A stretch of DNA of 20,000 nt from Cryptomeria japonica. Taxonomy: Eukaryota; Streptophyta; Pinopsida; Cupressales; Cupressaceae. This document shows positions 9,415-17,586 of this stretch, in pieces. Position numbers and translations under genes: made by a program. Location: contig NW_026729300.1 in the NCBI RefSeq assembly GCF_030272615.1, forward strand, positions 30,001 through 50,000, written 5' to 3'. Below the pieces are notes generated by a model that saw only the letters and a program-made list of their open reading frames with translations, ran no database searches and had not been told where the DNA came from. Position 1 is the stretch's first letter; the number at the start of each line of letters is the position of its first letter.

Positions 9415-9444
9415 CCTCCCCTATATAAGCTATTTGTCTGATTC
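9415..9444 (-). promoter_or_regulatory. Pol I promoter-like core, copy 9
   Basis: The core lies at 9422-9428, 157 bp after copy 8, with the GTCTGATTC variant. Confidence 0.45.
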
Positions 9445-9571
9445 TCATACATGTGTAGTCTACAGGAGCAATTAGGACATCGACCCCAACTTTTGACTTC
9501 TTAACGAAAACAAGGTCTTTGAGGTTGACGTAATGCGCACAACCAGGGGAGTCGACCCATCAAACCCAACA

Positions 9572-9601
9572 CCTCCCCTATATAAGCTATTTGTCCGATT
9601 C
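9572..9601 (-). promoter_or_regulatory. Pol I promoter-like core, copy 10
   Basis: The core lies at 9579-9585, 157 bp after copy 9, with the GTCCGATTC form. Confidence 0.45.
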
Positions 9602-9728
9602 TCATACATGTGTAGCCTACAGGAGCCATTAGGACATTGACCCCAACTTTTGACTTCTTAACGAAAACAAGGTCTTTGAGGTTGGCGTAATGCGCACAAC
9701 CAAGGGAGTTGACCCATCAAACCCAACA

Positions 9729-9758
9729 CCTCCCCTATATAAGCTATTTGTCTGATTC
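9729..9758 (-). promoter_or_regulatory. Pol I promoter-like core, copy 11
   Basis: The core lies at 9736-9742, 157 bp after copy 10, with the GTCTGATTC form. The unit that follows is 63 bp longer than its neighbours. Confidence 0.45.
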
Positions 9759-9948
9759 TCATACATGTGTAGCCTGCAACAACGATTAGGACATCCACCC
9801 CAACTTCTGAATTCGTCTGCGTTGACCGCACCAAAGGTGCACGCCTTGGTGCTCACCAAAATCCGACTTCCGACTTCTTCTGCTATGCGGGGTCTTTGAG
9901 GTTGGCGCAGTGCGCACAACCAGGGGAGTCAACCCACCGAATGCAACA

Positions 9949-9978
9949 CCTCCCCTATATAAGCTATTTGTCTGATTC
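9949..9978 (-). promoter_or_regulatory. Pol I promoter-like core, copy 12
   Basis: The core lies at 9956-9962, 220 bp after copy 11, with the GTCTGATTC form. Confidence 0.45.
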
Positions 9979-10105
9979 TCATACATGCGTAGACTGCAGC
10001 AATGATTAGGACATCCACCCCAACTTTTGACTTCTTAAACAAGACAGGGTCTTTGAAGTTGGTGCAGTGCACACAACCAGGGGAGTCGACCCATCAAACG
10101 CAACA

Positions 10106-10136
10106 CCTCCCCTATATAAAGCTATTTGTCCGATTC
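10106..10136 (-). promoter_or_regulatory. Pol I promoter-like core, copy 13 (rightmost)
   Basis: The core lies at 10113-10119. It has one extra A (TATATAAAGC), so on the minus strand the upstream block is displaced by one base relative to the TATATAGGGG core. It is the last copy before the palindrome cluster and G-rich repeat. Confidence 0.4.
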
Positions 10137-10195
10137 TCATACGTGTAGTCTGCAGCAGCGATTAGGACATCGACCCCAACTTCCGAATTCGTTTG

Positions 10196-10384
10196 CATTG
10201 ACCGCACCAAAGGTGCACGCCTTGGTGTGCACCTTGGAGTGCACTTTGGTGCTCACCTCGGTGCACACTTTGGTGTGCACCTCGGTGTGCACCAAAGGTG
10301 CGCACCTTGGAGCGCACCAAAGGTGTACACTTTGGAGCGCACCACATAGGGTCTTTGAGAGGTTGGCGCAGTGCGCACACCAAG
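10196..10384. repeat. Cluster of GGTGCRCACC-type palindromes
   Basis: About ten degenerate units of a 12-22 bp motif occur here: GGTGCACGCC, GGTGTGCACC, GGTGCTCACC, GGTGTGCACC, GGTGCGCACC and others, separated by TTGG, TCGG or AAA. It links the last 157-bp unit to the G-rich repeat on its right. The same word dominates the minisatellite at 8511-9130 and the GC-rich part of the 5S unit. Confidence 0.75.
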
Positions 10385-12113
10385 GTGGGTGTTGAGGTGC
10401 GTGCCGAGGTGGGTGGGTGCTAGGGTGCGCTCCATGGTGGGTGCCAGGGTGGGTGCGTGCTAGGGTGGATTCCAAAGAGGGTCATAGGGTGGGTGCCAAG
10501 GTGGGTTGGTGATATAGTGGGTTCAAAGGTGGGTACTAGGGTGGGTTCCAAGGTGGGTCACAAGTTGGGTGCCAGGATGCGTGGGTGTTAGGTTGGGTGC
10601 CAAGGTGGGCTCCTGCGTGGGTGGGTGCTAGGGTGGGTTTCAAGGTGGACGCGAGGGCGGGTGCCAAGGTGGGTAACAAGTTGGGTGTTAGGATGGGTGA
10701 GTGCTAGAGTGGGTGCCAAGGTGGGTGGGTGCTAAGGTGGATGCCAAGGTGGTTCACAGGGTGGGTGGGTTCTAGGGTGAGTTCCAAGGTGGGTCACAGG
10801 TTTAGTGCTAGGGTGCGTGTCAAGGCGGGTGTCGAGGTGCCTGGGTGCTAGGGTGTGGATGCCAATGTGGGTCATAGGGTGGGTACTAGGGTGGGCTGCA
10901 ATGTGGGTGCCAAGGTGGGTAACATGCTCGGTTGGTTCTAAATTGGGTGTCAGGGTGGGTGTGCACCCACCTTGCCCGAGGTGGGTGCCAAGGTGCCAGT
11001 GTGGGTGGGTGCTAAGGTGGATGCCAAGGTGGGTGAGAAGGTGGGTGATAGGTTGAGTGGTAGGATGGGTGGGTGCCAAGATGGGTCACAGGGTGGGTGC
11101 AAGGGTGGGTAGGTGCTAGGGTTGGTGTCAGGGTGGGTGGGTGCTAGGTTGGGTTCCAAGGTGGGTGCGAGGGTGAGTGTCAAGGTGGGTCACAGGTTAG
11201 GTGCTAGGATGGGTGAGTGCTAGGGTGCAAAGGTGCCAGGGTGGGTGCTAGGATGGGTCGATGCTAGGGTGAGTGGCAAGGTGGGTCCACAAGTGTCAAG
11301 GTGGGTGCCGAGGTGGGTGCCAACTTGGGTTCCAAGGTGGGTGCCAAGTGGGCGACTGCTATGGTGGATGCCAAGGTGGGTCACGGGGTGGGTGCCAAGT
11401 TGCTAGGTTGTGTTCCAAGGTGGGTGCCAACGTGGCTGCTAGGGTGCGTGGGTTAAAGGGTGTGTCACAACGTGGGTGCCAGGATGGGTGCGCACCCACA
11501 CTGGCCAAGACGGGTGCAAGGTTGGGTTCCAAGCCCGGTCACAGGCTGGGTGCTAGGATGGGTGGGTGCCAAGGTGGGCACCAGGGTGGGTGCACCCACC
11601 CTGGCCAAGGTGGGTCACGGGGTGGGTCCTAGGGTGGGTAACAGGGTGGGTACTAAGGTGCGTGCCAAGGTGGGTCATGGGGTGGGTGCCAAGGTGGGCA
11701 CCAGGGTGGGTGTGCACCAACCCTAGCCAGGGTAGGTCACGGGGTGGTTGTCGGGGTGGGCGTCAAGGAGCCAAGGTGGGTGGCAAGTAGCCAAGTTGCG
11801 TGCCAAGGTGGGTGTCGGGGTGGGTGCCAAGGATCCAAGGTGGGTGCCAAGGAACCAAGGTGGGTGTCTGGGTGGGTGCCGAGGTGGGAGCCAGGGTGGG
11901 TCCCAAGGTGAGTGCAAAGGTGGGTGCCAGGGTCAAGGTGAGTGCCAATGTGGGTTCCAAGGTGCCAGGGTCAGGGTGAGTGCCAATGTGGGTTCAAAGG
12001 TGCTAAGTTGGGTGCGAGGTTGGGTGCGAGGGTGGGTGGGTGCCAAGGTGTGCTAGGTGGAAGCCCGGGTGGGTCGGCATCCCATGGGTGTCGAGTTGGG
12101 TGCCTGATGGGTG
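10385..12113. repeat. G-rich minisatellite, consensus near AAGGTGGGTGCC
   Basis: Degenerate tandem copies of a 10-12 bp motif alternate between AAGGTGGGTGCC and TAGGGTGGGTGC. Larger groupings with GGTGGGTGGGTGCTAG recur irregularly. The plus strand is strongly G-over-C biased with runs of three G every few bases, so it could form G-quadruplexes or R-loops. Scattered CACCCACC palindromic partners occur at about 10965, 11490 and 11593. The part from 11592 on belongs to the 6,034-bp unit. No gene is supported. Confidence 0.9.
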
Positions 12114-12450
12114 CTTCTTGTCAAGTTTTAGTCGTCGGGACTCATTTCGAGCCTTAGAGGTCGTTTCTTGTCCGGTTGCCCTGTCTTCGACCTGGGAACC
12201 CAATTTTGGTCCTCGGGTCCCATTTTTTTTTGTCTCGCATCCCACTTTTGGCCTGTGGCCTTTTCGGGGTCGATTCTCGTTTTGGGCATCAGAGCATGTT
12301 TCTTCTCCTAAAACCCAATATTTGTTTATTAAGTCTCGGAACACATTTTTGTTCTCGTGGACCCATCATGGGTCTTGGAACGCATTTGTGGTCCTTGGGT
12401 CCCATTTTGCATCCCGAAACTTGTGTTTTGGTGCTTGATCCCTATTTTGG
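12114..12450. other. T-rich block with degenerate short repeats
   Basis: This is a lower-GC interlude between the G-rich repeat and the 5S leader. Phrases like TCGGGTCCCATTTT, CGCATCCCACTTTTGG and TTGGGTCCCATTTTGC recur irregularly every 25-60 bp, suggesting an old, decayed repeat. There is a run of nine to ten T near 12227. Open frames of 113-163 codons cross it on both strands, but none has a coherent protein pattern. I see no gene. Confidence 0.6.
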
Positions 12451-12846
12451 GTGCCCACCTTGCACCAAGTGCGCACCCGGGGCAAACCGAGCGCCTTGGT
12501 GCACCGGGGCAAGATCGAGCGTGCACCCGAGGCGCCCCGAACATGCACCAAGGTGCACTCGGCCCACATGTGAGCGCAGGTCGTTGCGCCCGAGGTGGTG
12601 TGTGGGCACCGCGTTGCAGACGGGACACTGCACGCACACGACGCCCCGTCCAGGTGCACGCACGTAGGCCGGGCCGGGTGCACACCCGACGCCCTAGCAA
12701 GGTGCGCGCACCCGGGCAGGGCTCACACTTGGCGAACGGGGCGCACTTCGCGAGGGAGGGTGTGCACCTCGACGGGGGTGGGTGGCCGGGGTGGATTCGC
12801 ACGTGGGTCGCGGTTTGCTAAGTACACACTGCGACAAGCTCATAAC
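12451..12846 (+). other. GC-rich leader upstream of 5S gene
   Basis: This CpG-rich DNA contains the words GTGCGCACCCGGGGCAAACC and CCTTGGTGCACC, which are also common in the repeats downstream of the gene. Just before the gene, TAAGTACA starts at -28, where Arabidopsis 5S genes have a TATATA box. The base at -1 is C, as in other plant 5S genes. The GC dinucleotide expected near -12 is not present. So the upstream Pol III signals are only partly recognisable. Confidence 0.5.
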
Positions 12847-12965
12847 GGGTGCGATCATACCAGCGTTAGTGCACCGGATCCCATCAGAACTCCGCAGTTA
12901 AGCGCGCTTGGGCCGGAGTAGTACTGGGATGGGTGACCTCCCGGGAAGTCCCGGTGTTGCACCCT
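12847..12965 (+). rRNA. 5S rRNA: 5S ribosomal RNA, copy 1
   Basis: This is the RNA of the large ribosomal subunit central protuberance, made by RNA polymerase III. The sequence runs from GGGTGCGATCATACCAGC to CCGGTGTTGCACCC(T), 118-119 nt, the normal plant length. The first six bases GGGTGC pair with GCACCC at the end, forming the closing helix. CACCGGATCCCATCAGAACT and GGGATGGGTGACCTCCCGGG are the strongly conserved plant 5S blocks. No base in the gene differs from copy 2, and no disruption is visible, so it looks functional. It differs from Arabidopsis-type 5S in having GC-richer positions such as GGGTGC at the start and CTTGGGCCGGAG. From memory this is close to conifer and other gymnosperm 5S. 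The start was set by the helix and the preceding C. Confidence 0.98.
12896..12940 (+). promoter_or_regulatory. 5S internal control region, copy 1
   Basis: The A box at +50 to +64 reads AGTTAAGCGCGCTTG (12896-12910). The intermediate element lies at about +67 to +72. The C box at +80 to +94 reads GGGATGGGTGACCTC (12926-12940). These bind TFIIIA and set Pol III initiation. All three are in the positions described for plant 5S genes. Confidence 0.9.
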
Positions 12966-12977
12966 TTCTTAGTTTTT
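12965..12977 (+). terminator. Pol III terminator of 5S copy 1 (interrupted T tract)
   Basis: The gene is followed by TTTCTTAGTTTTT. The first T tract is broken by a C at 12968, so the first run of four or more T is 12973-12977. Termination may therefore fall about 10 nt further downstream than in copy 2. Confidence 0.8.
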
Positions 12978-13415
12978 CGCCGGGCGTCGCAATGCTATTT
13001 GAATAAACCTTTTGCCCGTTTGCGTTCTCGTCGGGGCCGGGCCGGGCCGGGGTGCGCTGCCCGCACTACCGCGCGCGCGGGGGCGACACCGAGCGCGCAC
13101 CCGAGGCGCCCCGAGCACACAGGCCACGGTGCAACCCGGGCGTTGTGCGCGCACCCCGGTGCGCCCGAGGTGCTGCGCGCGCACCCAGGTGAAATCGGTG
13201 TGCACCTCGGCCAGTGCGCGCTCGGTCGAGTCGCGCACGTTGGCCAAGGTGCACGGTGATGTTTCTTACTCTAAGGTTCCGCACCAGACGCCCGGGACAG
13301 GTGAGCGAAGCTGGGCGGGGCCGGGTGCGCGGCCGGGGCAGGTGCACGCAGCTGGAGAGAGCTTTGGAGCACACCAGAGGTGCGCACCTTGGAGCACACT
13401 TCGGAGCGCACCAAT
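12978..13415 (+). other. GC-rich 3' flank of 5S copy 1
   Basis: This CpG-rich DNA contains repeated GCCGGG words (13035-13055), a CGCGCGCG tract near 13073, and GGTGCGC and CACCCGG words. It ends in GGAGCACACCAGAGGTGCGC and TTCGGAGCGCACC, which recur throughout the downstream repeats. Frames of 90-156 codons are open in it on both strands. I find no recognisable product. Confidence 0.55.
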
Positions 13416-13530
13416 GATGCGCTCCATTCAAAAGTTTCCTGAAAAGGCAAAAAAAGTTGAGATTATAGAATTTCCCACTTGAGAGATTGTAAAAAAAAAA
13501 AATTTAAAATGAAGGAAACGCGGGTGCCAA
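13416..13530. repeat. A-rich module 0, after 5S copy 1
   Basis: It starts with GATGCGCTCC, continues through TTTCCTGAAAAGGCAAAAAAA and a 12-base A run (about 13491-13502), and ends in GGAAACGCGGGTGCC. It is the most divergent full-length member of a family of A-rich modules in the unit. The others share GATGCGCTGCCTTCACTAAT and ACGGAACGCGGGTGCC. Confidence 0.8.
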
Positions 13531-14154
13531 GGTGTGCGCGCCCGGGTGCGCAGCCCAGCCAAGGTGTGCGCACCAAGGCGCCCACCCTGGCGAAGGTGCA
13601 CGCAAGGTGCGCACCCGAGGCAAACCGGACAATTAACCCAACTTTCGACTTCGCGCGCACCTGCGCACCTTGGAGCGCACTTCGGAGCGCTCCTTGTTGC
13701 GCACCAATCTTGGGCACCTCGGAGTGCACCATGGCGCCCACCAAGGTGCGCACCCGGGGCAAACCGAGCTCCGACTTCGTGCGCACCTTGGAGCGCACGA
13801 AAGGTGCGCACCATGGCGCCCACCAAGGTGCGCAGCCCAGCCAAGGCGTGCGCATCAAGGTGCGCACCCTGGCGAAGGTGCGCACCCGGGGCAAACCGAG
13901 CTCCGACTTCGTGCGCACCTTGGAGCGCACAAAGGGTGCGCAACCCAGCCAAGGTGTGCGCACCCCGGGCAAACCGAGCTCCGAATCGTGCGCACCTTGG
14001 AGCACACTTCGGAGCCCTCCTTGGTGCGCACCGATGTTGCGCACCTCGGAGCGCACCCGGGGAAAACAATGCAATTAACCCGACTTTCGACTTCGTGGGC
14101 ACCTCGGAGCGCTCTCGGGTTCGCACCTCGGAGCACACCGAGGTGCGCACCTTT
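13531..14154. repeat. GC-rich degenerate repeats, first block
   Basis: Phrases such as GCGCACCCGGGGCAAACCGA, GCTCCGACTTCGTGCGCACC, TTGGAGCGCAC and GCGCAGCCCAGCCAAGG recur at irregular spacing. TGAGTT- or TTAACCC-type breaks are few, so frames stay open on both strands for hundreds of codons. Three of the four repeats here say CCGAGCTCCGA, where the block to the right says CCGGGCTCCGA, which marks a separate subfamily. Confidence 0.8.
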
Positions 14155-14203
14155 GATGCGCTGCCTTCACCAATTTCCAGAAAAGGCAAGAAAACATTGA
14201 GAA
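14155..14203. repeat. A-rich module 1, truncated
   Basis: GATGCGCTGCCTTCACCAAT and TTCCAGAAAAGGCAAGAAAAC are present. The module stops after about 49 bp and lacks the TTTTAAAATTTCCGTT and GGAACGCGGG parts of the complete modules. Confidence 0.75.
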
Positions 14204-15638
14204 GGTGTGCGCACCGAGGTGCCCACCCTGGCGAAGGTGCACGCGAGGTGCGCACCCGGGGCAAACCGGGCTCCGACTTCGTGCACGCCATGCTGCGCAC
14301 CTTGGAGGGCCATGGTGCGCACCTTGGAGCACACTTCGGAGCGCTCAATGGTGCCCAACCCAGCCAAGGTGCCCACCGCGGCGAAGGTGCACGCGAGGTG
14401 CGCACCCGGGGCAAACCGGGCTCCGACTTCGTGCACGCCGCACCTTGGAGCACACTTCGGAGCGCTCCTTGGTGCGCACCAGGGCGCGCAACCCAGCCGA
14501 GGTGCCCACCCCGGCGAAGGTGCACGCGGGGTGCGCACCCGGGGCAAACCGGGCTCCGACTTCGTGCACGCCATGGTGCCCACCGCGGCGAAGGTGCACG
14601 CGAGGTGCGCACCCGGGGCAAACCGGGCTCCGACTTCGTGCACGCCGCACCTTGGAGCACACTTCGGAGCGCTCCTTGGTGCGCACCAGGGCGCGCAACC
14701 CAGCCGAGGTGCCCACCCCGGCGAAGGTGCACGCGAGGTGCGCACCCGGGGCAAACCGGGCTCCGACTTCGTGCACGCCATGGTGCCCACCGCGGCGAAG
14801 GTGCACGCGAGGTGCGCACCCGGGGCAAACCGGGCTCCGACTTCGTGCACGCCGCACCTTGGAGCACACTTCGGAGCGCTCCTTGGTGCGCACCATGGTG
14901 CCCACCAGGGCGCGCAACCCCGCCGAAGGTGCACGCGAGGTGCGCACCCGGGGCAAACCGGGCTCCGACTTCGTGCACGCCGCACCTTGGAGCACACTTC
15001 GGAGCGCTCCTTGGTGCGCACCAGGGCGCGCAACCCCGCCGAAGGTGCACGCGAGGTGCGCACCCGGGGCAAACCGGGCTCCGACTTCGTGCACGCCATG
15101 GTGCGCACCAGGGTGCCCACCGCGGCGAAGGTGCGCACCCGGGGCAAACCGGGCTCCGACTTCGTGCACGCCGCACCTTGGAGCACACTTCGGAGCGCTC
15201 CTTGGTGCGCACCAGGGCGCGCAACCCAGCCGAGGTGCCCACCCCGGCGAAGGTGCACGCGAGGTGCGCACCCGGGGCAAACCGGGCTCCGACTTCGTGC
15301 ACGCCATGGTGCCCACCGCAGCGAAGGTGCGCACCCGGGGCAAACCGGGCTAGGACTTCGTGCACGCCGCACCTTGGAGCACACTTTGGAGCGCTCCTTG
15401 GTGCGCACCATGGTGCCCACCAGGCCGCGCAACCCAGCCAAGGTGTGCGCACCAAGGTGCACGCGAGGTGCGCACCCGGGGCAAACCGGGGTCCGGCTTC
15501 GTGCACGCCGCACCTTGGAGCACACATCGGGGCGCTCCCGGGTTCGCACCGGCGTTGCGCACCGTGGTGGGCACCTCGGAGCGCACCGTGGTGGGCACCT
15601 CGGAGCACACCAAGGTGGGCAGCGAGGTGCGCACCTTT
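14204..15638. repeat. GC-rich tandem repeat of 128-208 bp units
   Basis: GTGCACGCCGCACCTTGGAG starts at 14431, 14639, 14845, 14973, 15164, 15360 and 15501, spacings of 208, 206, 128, 191, 196 and 141 bp. Each unit contains CACTTCGGAGCGCTCCTTGG, CAGGGCGCGCAACC, GGCGAAGGTGCACGCGAGG, and CCCGGGGCAAACCGGGCTCC. The length differences come from the presence or absence of an extra CATGGTGCCCACCGCGGCGA block. The overlapping 707-codon (+, 13534-15657) and 726-codon (-, 13428-15608) frames cross this array and are repeat artefacts. Confidence 0.92.
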
Positions 15639-15747
15639 GATGCGATGCCTTCACTAATTTCCATAAAAGGCAAAAAAAAACGAGATTTTAAAATTTCCGT
15701 TTTGAAAGATAGTGAGAAAAAGGGAATGCTGGTGCCATCTTGAGCCC
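15639..15747. repeat. A-rich module 2
   Basis: This is a full module: GATGCGATGCCTTCACTAAT, an A9 run, GAGATTTTAAAATTTCCG, TTTTGAAAGATAGTGA, then GGTGCCATCTTGAGCCC. It carries GGAATGCTGGTGCC where other modules have GGAACGCGGGTGCC. Confidence 0.85.
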
Positions 15748-15870
15748 GCCCTGGTGCGCAGCCCAGCCAAGGTGTGCGCACCAAGGTGCCCACCCTGGCG
15801 AAGGTGCGCGCCCGGGCAATTAACCCAACTTCCAACTTCGCGCGCGCCAGGGTGGGAGCGCACCCAACAA

Positions 15871-15977
15871 CCGGGCCTGGGAAGAGCCAATGCGAGAAAC
15901 CCCACCAAACGCTCTGACAAAAAAAGAGGGGGCGCTCCAGTAACCCCGCTTCGGAGCGCACCCTGGGCAAACCCAGC
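15871..15977. repeat. Extra block copy A, low-CpG insert in compound repeat
   Basis: It starts CCGGGCCTGGGAAGAGCCAA and includes TGCGAGAAACCCCACCAAAC, GACAAAAAAAGAGG and TAACCCCGCTTCGGAGCGCA. It is a near match to 16340-16446 at an offset of 469 bp. No terminal repeats or target duplication are obvious, so I do not call it a transposon. Confidence 0.75.
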
Positions 15978-16132
15978 CAGGGTGCCCACCCCGGCCAAGG
16001 TGCAGGCGAGGTGCGCACCCGGGGCAAACCGGGCTCCGACAACGTGCACGCCGCACCTTGGAGCACACTTCGTAGCGCTCCCGGGTGCGCACCTCAGAGC
16101 ACACCAAGGTGGGCAGCGAGGTGCGCACCTTT

Positions 16133-16240
16133 GATGCGCTGCCTTCACTAATTTCCAGAAAAGGCAAAAAAAAGAGGAGATTTTAAAATTTCCGTTTTGA
16201 AAGATAGTGAAAAAAACGGAACGCGGGTGCCATCTTGAGC
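16133..16240. repeat. A-rich module 3
   Basis: This is a full module with AAAAAAAAGAGGAGATTTTAAA and TGAAAAAAACGGAACGCGGG. It starts 494 bp after module 2. Confidence 0.85.
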
Positions 16241-16339
16241 CCGCCCTGGTGCACAGCCCAGGTAAGGTGCCCACCCTGGCAAAGGTGCGCACCCGGGCAA
16301 TTAACCCTACTTCCGACTTCGTGCGCGCCAGGGTGGCAA

Positions 16340-16446
16340 CCGGGCCTGGGAAGAGCCAATGCGAGAAACCCCACCAAACGCTCCGACAAAAAAAGAGGCG
16401 GCGCTCCAATAACCCCGCTTCGGAGCGCAGCCGGGGCAAACCCAGC
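16340..16446. repeat. Extra block copy B
   Basis: This is the partner of 15871-15977, with a few substitutions such as GCTCCGAC for GCTCTGAC and CCAATAACCCC for CCAGTAACCCC. Confidence 0.75.
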
Positions 16447-16602
16447 CAAGGTGCCCACCCCGACGAAGGTGCACGCGAGGTGCGCACCCGGGGCAAACCG
16501 GGCTCCGACAACGTGCACGCAGCACCTTGGAGCACACTTCGAAGCACTCCCGGGTGCCCACCGGCGTTGCGCACCGTGGTGGGCAGCGAGGTGCGCACCT
16601 TT

Positions 16603-16710
16603 GATGCGCTGCCTTCACTAATTTCCAGAAAAGGCAAAAAAAAATGAGATTTTAAAATTTCCGTTTTGAAAGATAGTGAAAAAAACGGAACGCGGGTGCC
16701 ATCTTGAGCC
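16603..16710. repeat. A-rich module 4
   Basis: This is a full module, 470 bp after module 3, with an A9 run followed by TGAGATTTTAAAATTTCCG. Confidence 0.85.
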
Positions 16711-16957
16711 CACCCTGGTGCGCAGCCCAGGCAAGGCATGCGCACCAAGGTGCCCACCCGCGGTGCACGCCCGGGGCAAACCGGGCTCCGACTTCGTGCA
16801 GGCCGCACCTTGGAGCACACTTCGGAGCGCTCCTTGGTGCGCACCATGGTGCCCACCAGGGCGCACCCGGGGCAAACCGGGCTCCGACTTCGTGCACGCC
16901 GCACCTTGGAGCACACATCGGAGCGCTCCCAGGTTCGCACCAGCGTTGCGCACCTTT

Positions 16958-17064
16958 GATGCGCTGCCTTCACTAATTTCCAGAAAAGGCAAAAAAAAAC
17001 GATATTTTAAAATTTCCGTTCTGAAAGATAGTGAAAAAAACGGAACGCGGGTGCCATCTTGAGC
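16958..17064. repeat. A-rich module 5
   Basis: This is a full module, 355 bp after module 4, with CGATATTTTAAAATTTCCGT and TCTGAAAGATAGTGAAA. Confidence 0.85.
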
Positions 17065-17471
17065 CCTTCCTGGTGCGCAGCCCAGGCAAGTTGTGCGCAC
17101 CAAGGTGCCCACCCTGGCGGAGGTGCGCGCCCGGGGCAAACCGGGCTCCGACTTCGTGCACTGCATGGTGCCCACCAAGGCGCGCAACCCAGCCAAGGTG
17201 CCCACCGCAGCGAAGGTGCACGCGAGGTGCGCACCCGAGGTGCACACCCGGGGCAAACCGAGCTCCGACTTCGTGCACGCCGCACCTTGGAGCACACTTC
17301 AGAGCGCTCCTTGGTGCGCACCAGGGCGCGCAACCCAGCCAAGGTGCTCACCCCGGCGAAGGTGCACGCGAGGTGCGCACCCGGGGCAAGCCGGGCTCGG
17401 ACTTCGTGCACGCCGCACCTTGGAGCACACATCGGAGCGCTCCCGGGTTCGCACCAGCATTGCGCACCTTT

Positions 17472-17586
17472 GATGCGCTGCCTTCACTAATTTCCAGAAA
17501 AGGCAAAAAAAAAAAAAATACGAGATTTTAAAATTTCCGTTTTGAAAGATAGTGAAAAAAACGGAACGCGGGTGCCATCTTGAGCC
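17472..17586. repeat. A-rich module 6, longest A run
   Basis: This is a full module, 514 bp after module 5, with an A run of 13 or so before TACGAGATTTTAAAATTTCC. It is the last module before the junction with the second 6,034-bp copy at 17626. Confidence 0.85.

Larger units (their letters stand above)
9131..10195. repeat. 157-bp tandem repeat with TATATAA core
   Basis: The phrase GGGTCTTTGAGGTTGG (AAGGTCTTTGAGGTTG in some units) recurs from 9199. The cores at 9265, 9422, 9579, 9736, 9956 and 10113 give intervals of 157, 157, 157, 220 and 157 bp. The unit corresponds to the first half of the 311-bp unit, through CATCGACCCCAACTT. The second half is absent. The 220-bp unit retains part of it (GACCGCACCAAAGGTGCACG, then TTGGTGCTCACC). 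Confidence 0.92.
15748..17471. repeat. 355-514 bp compound repeat (GC-rich part between A-rich modules)
   Basis: Between modules 2 to 6 the spacers share GCCCGCCCTGGTGCGCAGCC, CCAAGGTGCCCACCCTGGCG, CCCGGGGCAAACCGGGCTCC, GTGCACGCCGCACCTTGGAG, and an end in GCGAGGTGCGCACCTTTGAT or GCACCAGCGTTGCGCACC. Module plus spacer forms a higher-order unit repeated four times. The spacers after modules 2 and 3 carry an extra block (15871-15977 and 16340-16446) that is absent after modules 4 and 5. Confidence 0.85.

Noticed and set aside
5980-10136. Thirteen Pol II TATA boxes of small genes on the plus strand
   Set aside because: TATATAA is followed by no consistent coding or RNA gene. The plant snRNA upstream element (RTCCCACATCG) is not present, and the minus-strand Pol I fit is better. 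Kept as an alternative only.
10385-12113. Telomeric or interstitial telomeric repeat
   Set aside because: TAGGGTGGG resembles telomere text, but the plant TTTAGGG heptamer is not present in tandem.
12003-12821. Frames of 105-163 codons upstream of the 5S gene, repeated at 18037-18855
   Set aside because: They cross from minisatellite to T-rich to GC-rich DNA with no coherent protein composition, and occur on both strands.
13428-15657. Long open frames on both strands as protein genes
   Set aside because: They overlap in several frames at once over a GC-rich tandem repeat with few stops, have no recognisable domain, and the peptide changes register where repeat lengths differ.
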